From positions 2,018,564 to 2,082,563 of the forward strand of contig RPFO01000296.1 of NCBI GenBank assembly GCA_009746045.1: 64,000 bases of DNA, in the 5' to 3' direction. The notes under the pieces are model-generated. The model searched no databases. It had not been told where the DNA came from and was given only the letters and a program-made list of their open reading frames with translations. The first letter of the stretch is position 1, and every line of letters begins with the position of its first letter. Both the position numbers and the translations under genes were made by a program. Origin of the DNA: Mesostigma viride. Its lineage: Eukaryota > Streptophyta > Mesostigmatophyceae > Mesostigmatales > Mesostigmataceae. Shown piece after piece: positions 8,394 through 18,548 of this stretch.

Positions 8394-10020
8394 AAACCTT
8401 CCGCCCGTGCCCCTGGCTGACCTCGAACATGTTCATGGTGCGCGCGTAGATGTGGATGCGGCCATCCGACATCACCGCGCCCTCCTTGTAGCTAGGAATG
8501 TGCTTAAAGGACAGCCGCAGGGTCGCCCTGTCGACCTTGCTCAGGTTGATGCTGCCATTGGGGTCCGTCGACTCGGGGTTGAAGCAGAACGGCATCACGA
8601 ACAAATTCTGGTTGAAGTTGTTCGTGGGCCCGTTAGAGTGGAACTCGAAGGGGAGGTAGAAACCGAACCAGAGGGGGTCGCGGGGCGGCGTCCACAGGTC
8701 CTTCCCGTTGATGGCGAGCGTGGCCGTCTCGAACAGCGTGTCATCGATCTGCGCCCACTCCTCGGTCCTGCCAGGGACAAAGTACCCGCTCGCGTTCCAC
8801 ATCAGGTCCTTCTTCCCGGTCGTGGGTCGGTTGGACTCGAAGTTCCAGAACTTCACGTTGTCCACGTGCTGTCCGTCGCCCGCGATCGTGCGACTGTCGG
8901 CCCGGTAGAAGAAAATGATCTCCTTGCACGGACCGGAGAACTTGTCCAGAGAGATCTCCTTGTACAGCTTGTCCGTCGTCTTGATAGGCACGGACAAGTG
9001 CTGCGTCTCGGTGATCAGCCACGAGTTGCGCGTCCTCATGAACTGCTCGCGCTCGAACGCGTCAAGGAACACGTAGCGGGTCACCAGGCACACCTTCTTC
9101 AGCTCGCCGCCCAGGTTCTGGTCCTTCAGCACGCGCCCCTCGGGGTCGCGGGACAGATTGCCGGAACCCACGGGGTTCTCGTAGAAGAGCGGGACGTCCT
9201 TCGCCATCCACCTGTCCGGGTTCGTTGATGGAGCGGTGGCGAACGTGGCCTTCTCGAAGTACCGCAAGTACGAGGAAAGCAGAGGGCGGGGGCTCAGCTT
9301 CACGCGCACCTCCATCTCGTGGTACTGCAGCGCCCCGATGGGGATCGCGTGCCCCTGGCTCTCGTCGAAGTAAAACTGGATCGGCACGTAGATGTGCTGG
9401 TCGTGCTGCGTGCCGATGTTGAACCCGCCGCCGTTGTCGTCCGGGGTGTTCAGGACCACGCTGTTGGAGGGGTTGTGGACCAGAGAGTCCCAGATATACA
9501 TGAAGTCCCCCGTCGTGCTGTCAACCAGCTGGTTGCCCACCCACAGCTCCACCCTCTCCGGCAACACGTACCCCATCGAGCGCATCCAGGACTCGTTGAA
9601 CATGTCGTGAGTCACGCCAGAGTAACCCGTGGAGGCACTGCGAGGGACCTTGCTGGCGTCCAGCGCCACCGTGATGTCCACGCTCTCGGTCGAGTCGGTG
9701 GCCGTGTACCGCATCGTGGCGGGGTCCACGAACTTCAAGTCGTTCACCCTGTACTCCATCGTCCCGTAGTTCAATTTGGTCACGTTGAAGTACAGGTACA
9801 TCTTGGTGATCAGGTCGCCGATCTTGGGAACGACGAAGCGCACCTCCGAGTCGTACTCCGCCTTGTTGGCCGGGTTGAGCTGCACGTCGCTCCAACTGTA
9901 GTTGGTGTGCCGGCTGTACACGTGCTTGAAGTAAGTCTTCTCGGGCAGAGCGGTAAGGTATTCGTCGAACGTGCCCTTACAATGCAGCCAAGTGATCGGC
10001 GCGCTCAAGTCTTGAGACAT
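8383..10020 (-). CDS. MCP: Divergent major capsid protein (MCP-1)
   Basis: 545 residues. It has the double-jelly-roll NCLDV capsid layout. The N-terminal TYFKHVYSRHTNYSWSD matches the family's FFKxxYRRHTNF signature, IGDLITKMYLYF matches the SGDLITK strand, and the C-terminus has GSINLSKVDRATLRL and an IHIYARTMNMFEVSQGHG ending. The signatures are degraded compared with the three plus-strand copies, and the family's GxQD start is replaced by KGTFDEYLTALPE. It could form a different capsomer (for example at vertices) or be a minor capsid protein. It is divergent from MCP-2 with ~95 bp between starts. Confidence 0.9.
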   Translation of the reverse strand: MSQDLSAPITWLHCKGTFDEYLTALPEKTYFKHVYSRHTNYSWSDVQLNPANKAEYDSEVRFVVPKIGDLITKMYLYFNVTKLNYGTMEYRVNDLKFVDPATMRYTATDSTESVDITVALDASKVPRSASTGYSGVTHDMFNESWMRSMGYVLPERVELWVGNQLVDSTTGDFMYIWDSLVHNPSNSVVLNTPDDNGGGFNIGTQHDQHIYVPIQFYFDESQGHAIPIGALQYHEMEVRVKLSPRPLLSSYLRYFEKATFATAPSTNPDRWMAKDVPLFYENPVGSGNLSRDPEGRVLKDQNLGGELKKVCLVTRYVFLDAFEREQFMRTRNSWLITETQHLSVPIKTTDKLYKEISLDKFSGPCKEIIFFYRADSRTIAGDGQHVDNVKFWNFESNRPTTGKKDLMWNASGYFVPGRTEEWAQIDDTLFETATLAINGKDLWTPPRDPLWFGFYLPFEFHSNGPTNNFNQNLFVMPFCFNPESTDPNGSINLSKVDRATLRLSFKHIPSYKEGAVMSDGRIHIYARTMNMFEVSQGHGRKVFMT

Positions 10021-10114
10021 CGCCGAATATCATCAATCACGTGCGATAATTTGTGTGTGGCCCAAACCGCGTCAGGAGCGATTTTTTTTCTCCGCACACA
10101 CTATACATCACAAC

Positions 10115-11740
10115 ATGGCATCCGCGATCATGCAACTCCACGCGCGAGGGTCGCAGGATATCGCGACCATCGTGAACCCAGAAATTTCCTTTTGGAAGAC
10201 CGTGTACCCCCGCCACACCAACTTCTCGTGGGACGACACCATCATCACACAGAGCACCGGGACCGCGGACTACGGCCAGATGGTCGAGTTTAAGCTCCCC
10301 CGATCGGGAGATCTCGTCACCAAGTGCACGCTGCTCGTGGAGATGGGAATGGTGAAGAACGCGGGAACGTGGACGGGGCAGTTCTCACCCTTCATCAAGG
10401 ACTTCGGGCGCGCGCTCATCGAGTACGTGGAGCTCACCATCGGCGGGTACCAGATCGAGAGGATCACCGGGGACATGCTGCATATCATGGACATCATATC
10501 CAGGCCGGACTACCAGAGCTTCGTGGAGACCATGCCCGTACAGCACGGCGGATCCATCTCCTTCACGGCCAACGGCGCCGTGAAGGAGCAGTACCAAAAC
10601 ACACACAAGCAGTTTCTCTACCTGCCCCTGGAGTTCAGCTTCACGCGCGAACCCGGTCTGGCGCTGCCCATGATCTCCCTGCAGTACCACGAGGTGCGGG
10701 TTAAGGTGAAGCTCAGCAGCGCGGACAAGATCTTCAACTACTACCAAATCAGCACGGCCAACACGACTTCCACCTACAACGACATGATGTCTGGAACCGA
10801 CCTGATCGAGCTGCGCACGCTCATCCGTTCGCTGTATCTGCGCGGCATCTACGGAGACGAGATGTCCCAGTTGGTCGTCGAGACGGGCGACTTGTCGCCA
10901 GTCAACTTTGTCATTGAAAACGCGGTATACACGGACAAGCTCACCAATCTGGCTGTTGATGGTACCACACATGTGATCTCTTTCAAACTCGCTCTCACAG
11001 GCGCCGCGGCGGGGATTACCTTCAAAATCCCCCCGAATATCGTGCCCGACGCGGACAAGTACGCGCTGGACGCCACCACCCCATACAACACCATCGAAAA
11101 CCAGAGGAGCGCGTGGATCGCCTCCCCCCCGTCGCTGTCCGTGCGGCTCATGTGTCGGTACATCTACCTGGATGACTTCGAGCGCAGGCAATTCGCAGTC
11201 AACACCCACGAGTACCTCGTGACCGAGTACCAGTACCACCAGCACTTTGTCACCGCCGGAGTCGACCAGGTCACCATCGACCTCAAGTTCAACCACCCGA
11301 CCAAGGAGCTCATATTCTTCTACCGCCAGGACCAATGGTGGGACGACGACACTGGCGCCATGACCAACTACACCGGATACTGGTCGTTCTCCAACCCCAA
11401 CTCCGCGTTTGGCGACGGGCACCTGTTCAGCAGCGCCAACCTCGTGCTGAACTCTCAAAACGTGTACGGCGACGGCCGCGACCCGGTGTACTTCTCCTCG
11501 TTGCTTCCTAACCATTTCCACAACAACGCGTGGAGAGACCGCATCTACATCATCCCATTCTGCCTGCAGCCTGACACGTGGAAGCCGAGTGGGTCTATCA
11601 ACCTGTCCAGGCTCGATGACGTCAAGCTGGTGCTTAAGAGGACCGGGCCGCTCCCGCCCGGGTGCATCCACGTGTACGCCAAGAACTTTAACGTTATCAA
11701 GATCCAGAACGGGATGGGAGGAAAGAGGTACGCGTCCTAA
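10115..11740 (+). CDS. MCP: Major capsid protein (MCP-2)
   Basis: 541 residues from MASAIMQLHARGSQD; an upstream ATG at 10055 adds 20 residues unlike any family member. Canonical features are FWKTVYPRHTNFSWDD, LPRSGDLVTK, the YIYLDDFERRQFA strand of the second jelly roll, GSINLSRLDDVKLVLKR and a NGMGGKRYAS end. About 120 residues are inserted between the jelly rolls compared with MCP-4, probably surface loops. A TATACAT box lies 13 bp before the ATG. The protein would form trimeric capsomers of the icosahedral shell. Confidence 0.95.
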   Translation: MASAIMQLHARGSQDIATIVNPEISFWKTVYPRHTNFSWDDTIITQSTGTADYGQMVEFKLPRSGDLVTKCTLLVEMGMVKNAGTWTGQFSPFIKDFGRALIEYVELTIGGYQIERITGDMLHIMDIISRPDYQSFVETMPVQHGGSISFTANGAVKEQYQNTHKQFLYLPLEFSFTREPGLALPMISLQYHEVRVKVKLSSADKIFNYYQISTANTTSTYNDMMSGTDLIELRTLIRSLYLRGIYGDEMSQLVVETGDLSPVNFVIENAVYTDKLTNLAVDGTTHVISFKLALTGAAAGITFKIPPNIVPDADKYALDATTPYNTIENQRSAWIASPPSLSVRLMCRYIYLDDFERRQFAVNTHEYLVTEYQYHQHFVTAGVDQVTIDLKFNHPTKELIFFYRQDQWWDDDTGAMTNYTGYWSFSNPNSAFGDGHLFSSANLVLNSQNVYGDGRDPVYFSSLLPNHFHNNAWRDRIYIIPFCLQPDTWKPSGSINLSRLDDVKLVLKRTGPLPPGCIHVYAKNFNVIKIQNGMGGKRYAS

Positions 11741-11774
11741 GGAACACAATTAGCTAAACTGTACCTAGTAGCAA

Positions 11775-12575
11775 ATGGACGTTCGTCCTGGACGGGCCAC
11801 GTTGCCGCTATTTCGTGTAGTCCACGAAGACGACAAGTACCAATACTTTGAGATGGAGAACTCCCCTCTTGCTGGCAAAGTGAGAGTAGCGAAAGAAACG
11901 CGGTACGTGAATGGACAAGACTTCTGCGACGCTCTGTCCATGGGCAAGAAGAGGATAAAGACATTCACGAGGACAAAGGCGTTCGAGGACTTACTGGACG
12001 CGATGAAGACCCACCTTGGCATCGAAAAGCTCATGGAGCGAGTGCAAGGAGGCACGCCGTCCATGCAGGGGACGTGGATGCACACGTCGCTCATCTGGCA
12101 CGTTGCCGCGTGGATAAGCCCCGTGTTCGCCGTCGCAGCCATGGACTGGGCGGACATCTTCTACAACACCCCCTCGTGCCCCAAGGGGTGTCTGGAGACG
12201 CTGGCATTCAGAATGGTCGAGGAAGCCGCGAGGATGTCCACGCAGCGCTCCGAGGCGGAAGTGAGAGACGCCATCGCCCTGCGCGTGGAAGGCGAGGTGG
12301 AAGTTAAAGTGGGGGACACCAACATGAGGGCAGACATCGTCAGCCACAAGTGCAAAATGCTTATGGAAGTGAAAGAGGTCGCGCGGTGGACAGACGCGGT
12401 GGGGCAGCTGCTGGTATATGGCCACCACTTCCCCGGTCTCACGAAAGTCATAGTGGTTTTTGACAGGGACGGGAAAGACATCGCGGAGGAACAGATCGAC
12501 CTGATTGAATTCCACGTGCAAGGACTGGACATGATGGTCTGCACGGAGCGGTATTTTGAAAAGTATTACGCGTAA
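11775..12575 (+). CDS. KilA-N domain fused to PD-(D/E)XK-like nuclease
   Basis: 266 residues. The KilA-N DNA-binding domain spans ~35-128, with YVNGQDFCDAL, then GTWMHTSLIWHVAAWISPVF, matching the family's GTYVHPDL...WxSPxFA motif. The C-terminal domain (~155-260) carries D187, E198-x-K200 and Q211 in ADIV...MEVKE...VGQLLVYG, the order expected of PD-(D/E)XK nucleases. A stand-alone relative at 51738 has the same spacing. It lies 34 bp after MCP-2 on the same strand. The predicted role is site-directed DNA cleavage; the target is unknown. Confidence 0.8.
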   Translation: MDVRPGRATLPLFRVVHEDDKYQYFEMENSPLAGKVRVAKETRYVNGQDFCDALSMGKKRIKTFTRTKAFEDLLDAMKTHLGIEKLMERVQGGTPSMQGTWMHTSLIWHVAAWISPVFAVAAMDWADIFYNTPSCPKGCLETLAFRMVEEAARMSTQRSEAEVRDAIALRVEGEVEVKVGDTNMRADIVSHKCKMLMEVKEVARWTDAVGQLLVYGHHFPGLTKVIVVFDRDGKDIAEEQIDLIEFHVQGLDMMVCTERYFEKYYA

Positions 12576-12625
12576 CACCACTTCTTGATTAATAAAACTT
12601 TCTTTGTTTAAATTAACGTCTCGTA

Positions 12626-14506
12626 ATGGTCAACATCACACAAGTACCTGGGTTTAGGGGGATGCGTTTGGAAGTTACCAGCAGTACGGGTGACATGCTG
12701 CATGTTGTTAACGTGGTGTCAATGAGAGACCTCAACACCGTGAATACGATCCCAGTAGAAAATGTTTCGGGGAATGTATTTTGCAGGTTGATCATGAATG
12801 TGTGGACCCCGGAGATGCCACAGTTTGTCACCACACCTTTCTATATAAATGGAATCGAAATGGGTGTTTTGGCCATTACGCAAGTGTCGGGGGCAGGTTT
12901 CCACTTTACATTGGGGTACCTATATAACAGTGTGCGTGACAAACCGCGAATCGGTTATGACATGTTGAAAACGGATAAGGACCAGGTGCTCGTGTTCACT
13001 ATCCCTCAAAACACGTACATCGTTGACGGGGTGCTGATCGACCAACCTACAGAAGTCTCAATCACTTTCACACCTGCGATCGGTAATGCCACTCCTCCAC
13101 TACTACCCGCGATTAAGCGTGCAGTGTTTGATATATACAACGGCGGAGTGCTAACCAAAGCCCAAGAGCTTGTGCGGGACCCTGATCATCCTGTATTTGA
13201 CTCTATCGAGATGTACGACCTGGTGAATGCGGAGTTTTGCTCGTTGGTGATTAGCATCCCATACGAACAAGAGACGCCACAATCGTCTTTCACGGTCAGA
13301 TACAAGATAGACAATGAAGATGTCGGGTACTTTCTTATGTCAACCGCGCCAAACGGCGACTTCACTATATCGATGTCGGGGTTGTACCAGGTTCTTAAGA
13401 ATAAGGGTAGTGACACTACTACTTTGCAAAAAGTTACATTCACGCTGCCATCATACTCTCTTCTCGTAAACGGACAATTCGTGTCTACACAACCAGTTGA
13501 CATCGCCCTTCGTGTGGTAGACACGCTGCTGGAAGCAGAACTGGACAGCAACATGCACGTTTGCCACATCCAGGGTCTGACCAACGTGACCGTGGACGTT
13601 GTGGAAGATGGTGTCACGCGCAACTCACAAGTGATCGCATCCTCGCCGGATTACCAGAGCACGTTTTTGTATCTGAGCCAAATTGCTCAGACCGGCGGCA
13701 GTGGCCACACCATAGAGGTATTTGTGCGTTTAAATACAACTGCTTCTGTCTGGACCATTTTAACTAACGGGCAAAACGTGTTGGTTCCATATAAGCTTGA
13801 TGGTGTTGTTTTCGGGACTGCGGAACTCACAGACGGAAACAAGGACGGTTGTATTTCGCTCAACTTGCACGACCTGATTGCCAGTGTGCGGTCTCACCCC
13901 ACCTCGGGGTATGATATGACGACAAAGAAATCTCAAACGTTGTCGATGACTATACCCACTAACTCGTTGTTTGTGGATGGGGGGCTCCTAGATACGCCAA
14001 TCCTGGTAAAATTACTAATACTCGATGCCCCACCGCCACCGACTGACTTCTTGAACGCAATACCGCTGGTCACCGCGATACAGTTCGAGGTTCGTGCATC
14101 ACCTTCCAGTGCCACCATTGATGTTATTGAAATAATAACAGCACCGTCATATGTTAAATCTGACTTATACCTTGAACGAATAGTACGAGGCCCAGATGCA
14201 ATTGTGGCATTAGATGTAATTACCTCTGCCCCTGTGGCTGTGCCATCCAGTCCGGTAGAAGTGCCGTTTGCTTTGGATGATAAAGCGTTTGGTACCGCAA
14301 CTCTTACCAAGACACCCGCAGGTGTTAGGGTAGACTTTGGTGCCCTCTATGCCAAAGTTCTTTCCCGATCCGGATACGGGTATGACATGTTTAGTAAATC
14401 GTGGCAGTTGTTGACCGTTACAATACCACCGGGATATTTATACATCGATAACAATGCCGTCAACAATGAAGTGAGTTTTAGTTGTGTGCTGCAAACGGCG
14501 ACATGA
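12626..14506 (+). CDS. Modular fibre-like protein with four repeats
   Basis: 626 residues. Four diverged modules begin near 'TPFYINGIEMG', 'RYKIDNEDVG', 'PYKLDGVVFG' and 'PFALDDKAFG'. Three include a GYDM turn, and all carry a TIPxxxLxIDG-like strand pair; the second lacks GYDM. The modules are beta-rich, as in adhesins or virion fibres. No signal peptide or membrane anchor is seen. The DNA is clearly more AT-rich than the MCP genes around it, suggesting separate origin or relaxed codon pressure. With the next gene it sits between MCP-2 and MCP-3, which favours a role in virion surface fibres (inference). Confidence 0.75.
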   Translation: MVNITQVPGFRGMRLEVTSSTGDMLHVVNVVSMRDLNTVNTIPVENVSGNVFCRLIMNVWTPEMPQFVTTPFYINGIEMGVLAITQVSGAGFHFTLGYLYNSVRDKPRIGYDMLKTDKDQVLVFTIPQNTYIVDGVLIDQPTEVSITFTPAIGNATPPLLPAIKRAVFDIYNGGVLTKAQELVRDPDHPVFDSIEMYDLVNAEFCSLVISIPYEQETPQSSFTVRYKIDNEDVGYFLMSTAPNGDFTISMSGLYQVLKNKGSDTTTLQKVTFTLPSYSLLVNGQFVSTQPVDIALRVVDTLLEAELDSNMHVCHIQGLTNVTVDVVEDGVTRNSQVIASSPDYQSTFLYLSQIAQTGGSGHTIEVFVRLNTTASVWTILTNGQNVLVPYKLDGVVFGTAELTDGNKDGCISLNLHDLIASVRSHPTSGYDMTTKKSQTLSMTIPTNSLFVDGGLLDTPILVKLLILDAPPPPTDFLNAIPLVTAIQFEVRASPSSATIDVIEIITAPSYVKSDLYLERIVRGPDAIVALDVITSAPVAVPSSPVEVPFALDDKAFGTATLTKTPAGVRVDFGALYAKVLSRSGYGYDMFSKSWQLLTVTIPPGYLYIDNNAVNNEVSFSCVLQTAT

Positions 14507-14546
14507 TATTAGTCAAAAAATCTCAGCATGTATATAACCTGGACCT

Positions 14547-17500
14547 ATGAGTTATACTATAGCGTCATTGAACCCGATTTCTGCTTTATGGGATTTCGGT
14601 ATACCGGTGTTTGACGTTGCTGGACGGGTAATTGGATATATGCATCCTAAGTTGCCCGCGGCAAGCAATGATGGAACCGCACTAAATATTGTTACGGCAA
14701 TTGATGTAACGGCAACCCCATTGTCGACCGATTCTTTTAAGGCATCTGAAGTATCTCTATTATTGCGTTTCAATAAAAATCGTCCACTTGCACTACACAA
14801 AGTGTCATCGGTAGTAATATCATCTCTCGGAACGGGGTCATCAACCATTTCTATTTTCCCGGTGTCTATTGATCTATTGGATTTTACAGACTATCGCGAT
14901 GTAAAGATCAATTTTGGATATCTTTACAACTTAGCAACGGCAGCGGGATGGGATATGACAAACCCTGGAGGCAGAGTAAACCGTTTAAACGTTGTTATAC
15001 CTTCGGGGACAATCATAATTGACGGTGTTGCCATTATTTCGCCAATTCGACATTCGTGCACGTTTTCTTTTGGCCCAATTGCAATGGACCCTCTTGTTTT
15101 GCCCATTCAACCGACGGGAAATATAAACTCCCTACCACTTCTCAGCGGCGCATCGTTCTTGTTTACCAATGCATCAACCAAAGAAATGTTGACTGACGGA
15201 AGAAGGACGGCGGTTTCTAAAAATGAGATGGGATTGTTCGAATGCGCACCTATCGGTGACTGGTTAAGGTTTTGGCCATCGGCGGATTCAAACACACTCG
15301 TCACCCTTCAGCTCGAGTTCACTTCGCCCACCACGGACGTGACAGTTGCTCTTACAACATATAAAGGATTTTATGTCGATATATACTCGACAGACAGGAC
15401 CGAATACGTCACCAGAACCGGTAGGATCGACACATTGACGCAACAGCTAACAGATGACGGGAGGGTGATAACAACAGCAACACTTGTGTTCGATGATATT
15501 GTCAACCTTGCGAAAAATGCTAACATATTTATGCTGACACAACCAAGCACTCAGGTCGTCCTGCGTCTCAACAACAGTTTCCTAATCGGCGGTGTCGAAA
15601 ACGTTTATTCTGAACTTGTATGGAATTTTTGGAAAGATTCACTCCCTTCCGCTGCTATATCGGCTGATCCTCCAACAACTGTGTTTCTAAGCGAATTCTC
15701 TAGCGGAACGTTGCTAGAGAGTGTATATTGGGTATTTAAATCAGGCACAAACACTTTGCGTAGAATCATGGTTCCAAACGACAATTGGTCTATCGGTGGT
15801 TCAATACGGTTTGATGAAAGTATACGGTCGGCGAACGTGTCTGTGGAACTGGTGTTTCCTTCTAACATTACTTTGACAAAGGTGAAGTCTGGAGTAACTA
15901 GCGTCGGGTGGAATGTCAGTACAAAAAAATTTACAAATGCGGCTTTGAGTAAATCAAGCACTGAGAACAAGCTCACCATCATACTCGGTAATGTCAAGCA
16001 GCAAGCGATGAACGCCGGCTTAGACATGTCCCAGCATAGTTTTATGGTCAATTTTACCATCCCCCCCAACGTGTTCAAGTTATCGGCCGCGGGTACAACA
16101 TTGTGGGATGGGGCGGGACAAATAGTCGGAGCGGAGACATCGTTTGTTCCGTCAAGCAATGCACAGGTTGGTACTCTTGCAGATCTCGCGGGGATCACTG
16201 GTGGTAAGTTTACCTTTGGCACGTCAACCCCGCTAGAAGTCGGGTTTGCAGGCACCACTCCGAGCCCTATAAATGATGTCCAAGCAGCATTTCAGAAAGG
16301 GACAGCGATGCTGGATTTAACATTTCCTGCAGGGACATCTATCAGCGTGCATAGCAGTGGTTATTTTGTAAAGTGGTCCATCGACGATATTTATTTTGAG
16401 ATGGACAATGTGATGACCCGGACCTCTGATGGGATACGCTTGAATTTCGGTACTCTTTTTCAAGATGTATTAGCGCGAGGGTTGGACATGCAGATAAAAA
16501 ATACAGTGTTCACTGTCGTGATACCGTCCGGCAGTGTGACCATCGGCAACAGTACATTGGCGACAAATGTTACTGCCAGCTGGCCTTTTAACGTGGCGAT
16601 TGGAGACATGAACTCTTTTGGTACCGCTCTTACTAGTGTCAACTGGAACTTTCAAGGCGTTATCGTGCCGGCGGCATCTAAGAACCAGAGCAGCGGGTTG
16701 TGGGGGTTATCAACAGTGGCGGACATGTACAAGTACTGGAGTCTGAGGCCGGTGACTCTCGAGCTTGTATTTAGTTCACCGCCTGTCTTGATCGGAACCC
16801 CAAAAGTCACGGTCACTGCCGCAAGCACTACGTTTGGCACTCCAATGACAGTATGTATAAATGACCCTCGCATCAATGGCAACAAGCTATCAATCATGGC
16901 AGGTGAGGGTAATGGCGTAGGCAGGGGTCAAAGCCTGTGGGAGTTGGTGCAGAACGCAGCCAGTGGATTTGACATGAGCGCTGGGGTGTCAGTTGTGGGG
17001 ATCAGCATTCCTGGAGGTGCTATCAAAATTGGATCAAGTACGATAGTTTCACCTATCAAGTCTTCGTGGGTGTTTGTCAACAGCGTATCTAATTTTGAAC
17101 TTTTTGGAATACTGCTAAAATCCATCAAGTGGGTGTTTACCCCAGTGACAGGAAATCCAACCACGGTGGAATCATCATTGAACTTCCCGTCAGATTTGTC
17201 AACTGCCATTCAGACAGTCAACCAACAGACACTGGACGCGACTGCGCACAAGGGAAAAATCGTCAGACTAGATATAGAATTTGAAACACGATCCCCCATT
17301 GTTGTGAGTGACATGGTGTATCATGATATATTTTACTATAAAGGAGCAAATACCACCGGAACAAGAACATCTTACACTATAGATGGGTCTACGGTTAGAA
17401 TCACGCTCGATAACATATGGGACACTACTTCCACTGCTGACTTAACGGCTTCCCCATCCACTTTGGTTAAGGTCAACATCCCACACAATTGTTTTACTAT

Positions 17501-18500
17501 CGGAGGCGTTAAACGTCCATACTCAAGTGCTATGATAGGCTGCTGGAACTTTGTAGGAGGCACTAGTGGTGGGGGCACCACAGGGGGGGGCACCACCACT
17601 GGGGGGGGCACCACCACTGGGGGAGGGACCACCACTGGGGGAGGGACCACCACCGGGGGAGGGACCACCACTGGGGGAGGCACCACCACTGGGGGAGGCA
17701 CCACCACAGGGGGGGGCACCACCACTGGGGGAGGCACCACAACCGGGGGGGGCACCACCACAATACCGTTCTCGTACTCGTACACGTTTAAGACGTCTGA
17801 CGGGCTGTTGGTGGGTCCTACGCCATCATATCTCACTCCCACCTTTTCCCTCGTAATTTACACATCCAAGCCGGTCACGCTGGACCCTAACAAGGTAGGC
17901 TTTACCATCTCGGACGGAGGGTCGCTCACTCTTAATGGGTGGACGTCGTCAACCGATAAGATGACACACACGCTGAGCTGCACCAATTACAACGCGGCCG
18001 ACACAGCCTCGCGCACTCTAACTCTAGCCCCTAAAGGCGACAACAAGTTTTTTGTTGATGCCAACGTAACGACCACGGAATACATGATAGGAACGCATGT
18101 AGCCAAGATCCCAGCCCCGGCGCCGTTCTTCAAGGAGATTGATTTTGTAAGTGCGGAGACGGGAGAGAGGCTTGACACGTACGTACCGCGGCGGTTCGCC
18201 ATCAAATTCGTCCCGTCTGTCGCGACCATATCCGGCTTCGGGGGGGAAGACGTGCGATTGAGGCATTACAACTTCAAGACAGGCCAAGTGACCGTCGTCC
18301 CTGCGACAGACGCGACAATGCAAACGTCGACCACTCCTGTCTTCAGCAAGCGATTGGAGTATGAACGCACGTGGTCCCCGCTGTCACCAGGACTGCTCGT
18401 CCTTGATGTAAACCCCAATCAGTTCCAGTACTCCTCCACCGAGACAAGGGGGAACGACATGGTACTGGCCACCCATTACGTCGGCAGTCTTCCCTTTTAG
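14547..18500 (+). CDS. Giant modular fibre-like protein with Gly/Thr stalk
   Basis: 1317 residues. About six diverged copies of the module seen in the preceding gene occupy residues 1-1000, recognisable by G(W/L/F)DM turns followed by IPxGxxxIxG strands. Residues ~1008-1072 are a low-complexity stalk of ten GGGTTT hexapeptides. A ~240-residue C-terminal region differs (YTFKTSDGLLVGPTPSYL, KVGFTISDGGSLTLNGW). The architecture of beta modules, flexible stalk and distal or anchoring head suits a virion fibre. GC is lower than neighbours except near the C-terminus. A GTATATAAC box lies 14 bp before the ATG. Confidence 0.78.
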   Translation: MSYTIASLNPISALWDFGIPVFDVAGRVIGYMHPKLPAASNDGTALNIVTAIDVTATPLSTDSFKASEVSLLLRFNKNRPLALHKVSSVVISSLGTGSSTISIFPVSIDLLDFTDYRDVKINFGYLYNLATAAGWDMTNPGGRVNRLNVVIPSGTIIIDGVAIISPIRHSCTFSFGPIAMDPLVLPIQPTGNINSLPLLSGASFLFTNASTKEMLTDGRRTAVSKNEMGLFECAPIGDWLRFWPSADSNTLVTLQLEFTSPTTDVTVALTTYKGFYVDIYSTDRTEYVTRTGRIDTLTQQLTDDGRVITTATLVFDDIVNLAKNANIFMLTQPSTQVVLRLNNSFLIGGVENVYSELVWNFWKDSLPSAAISADPPTTVFLSEFSSGTLLESVYWVFKSGTNTLRRIMVPNDNWSIGGSIRFDESIRSANVSVELVFPSNITLTKVKSGVTSVGWNVSTKKFTNAALSKSSTENKLTIILGNVKQQAMNAGLDMSQHSFMVNFTIPPNVFKLSAAGTTLWDGAGQIVGAETSFVPSSNAQVGTLADLAGITGGKFTFGTSTPLEVGFAGTTPSPINDVQAAFQKGTAMLDLTFPAGTSISVHSSGYFVKWSIDDIYFEMDNVMTRTSDGIRLNFGTLFQDVLARGLDMQIKNTVFTVVIPSGSVTIGNSTLATNVTASWPFNVAIGDMNSFGTALTSVNWNFQGVIVPAASKNQSSGLWGLSTVADMYKYWSLRPVTLELVFSSPPVLIGTPKVTVTAASTTFGTPMTVCINDPRINGNKLSIMAGEGNGVGRGQSLWELVQNAASGFDMSAGVSVVGISIPGGAIKIGSSTIVSPIKSSWVFVNSVSNFELFGILLKSIKWVFTPVTGNPTTVESSLNFPSDLSTAIQTVNQQTLDATAHKGKIVRLDIEFETRSPIVVSDMVYHDIFYYKGANTTGTRTSYTIDGSTVRITLDNIWDTTSTADLTASPSTLVKVNIPHNCFTIGGVKRPYSSAMIGCWNFVGGTSGGGTTGGGTTTGGGTTTGGGTTTGGGTTTGGGTTTGGGTTTGGGTTTGGGTTTGGGTTTGGGTTTIPFSYSYTFKTSDGLLVGPTPSYLTPTFSLVIYTSKPVTLDPNKVGFTISDGGSLTLNGWTSSTDKMTHTLSCTNYNAADTASRTLTLAPKGDNKFFVDANVTTTEYMIGTHVAKIPAPAPFFKEIDFVSAETGERLDTYVPRRFAIKFVPSVATISGFGGEDVRLRHYNFKTGQVTVVPATDATMQTSTTPVFSKRLEYERTWSPLSPGLLVLDVNPNQFQYSSTETRGNDMVLATHYVGSLPF
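17567..17761 (+). repeat. 18-bp tandem repeat coding for (GGGTTT)n
   Basis: About ten near-identical 18-bp units such as GGGGGAGGCACCACCACT lie within the fibre gene, preceded by a partial unit. Unit number is likely to vary by slippage, changing stalk length. Confidence 0.9.
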
Positions 18501-18516
18501 GGTCGTAAAAAAAATG

Positions 18517-18536
18517 TCTAGAACTCTATATATACA
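18517..18536 (+). promoter_or_regulatory. TCTAGA plus TATATATA promoter motif of MCP-3
   Basis: TCTAGAACTCTATATATACA lies just ahead of the MCP-3 ATG (18549). Nearly the same arrangement precedes MCP-4 at 20372, so it is probably a shared late capsid promoter. Confidence 0.6.
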
Positions 18537-18548
18537 CCCAACGCAGAC

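Noticed and set aside
10385-11749. Long antisense reading frame opposite MCP-2
   Set aside because: It mirrors a clear capsid gene; long antisense frames are expected in GC-rich codon use, and its protein has no fold-like pattern.
17566-17856. Collagen-like GAPPLGE frame in the fibre stalk
   Set aside because: It is an alternative frame of the 18-bp repeat inside the long fibre gene.
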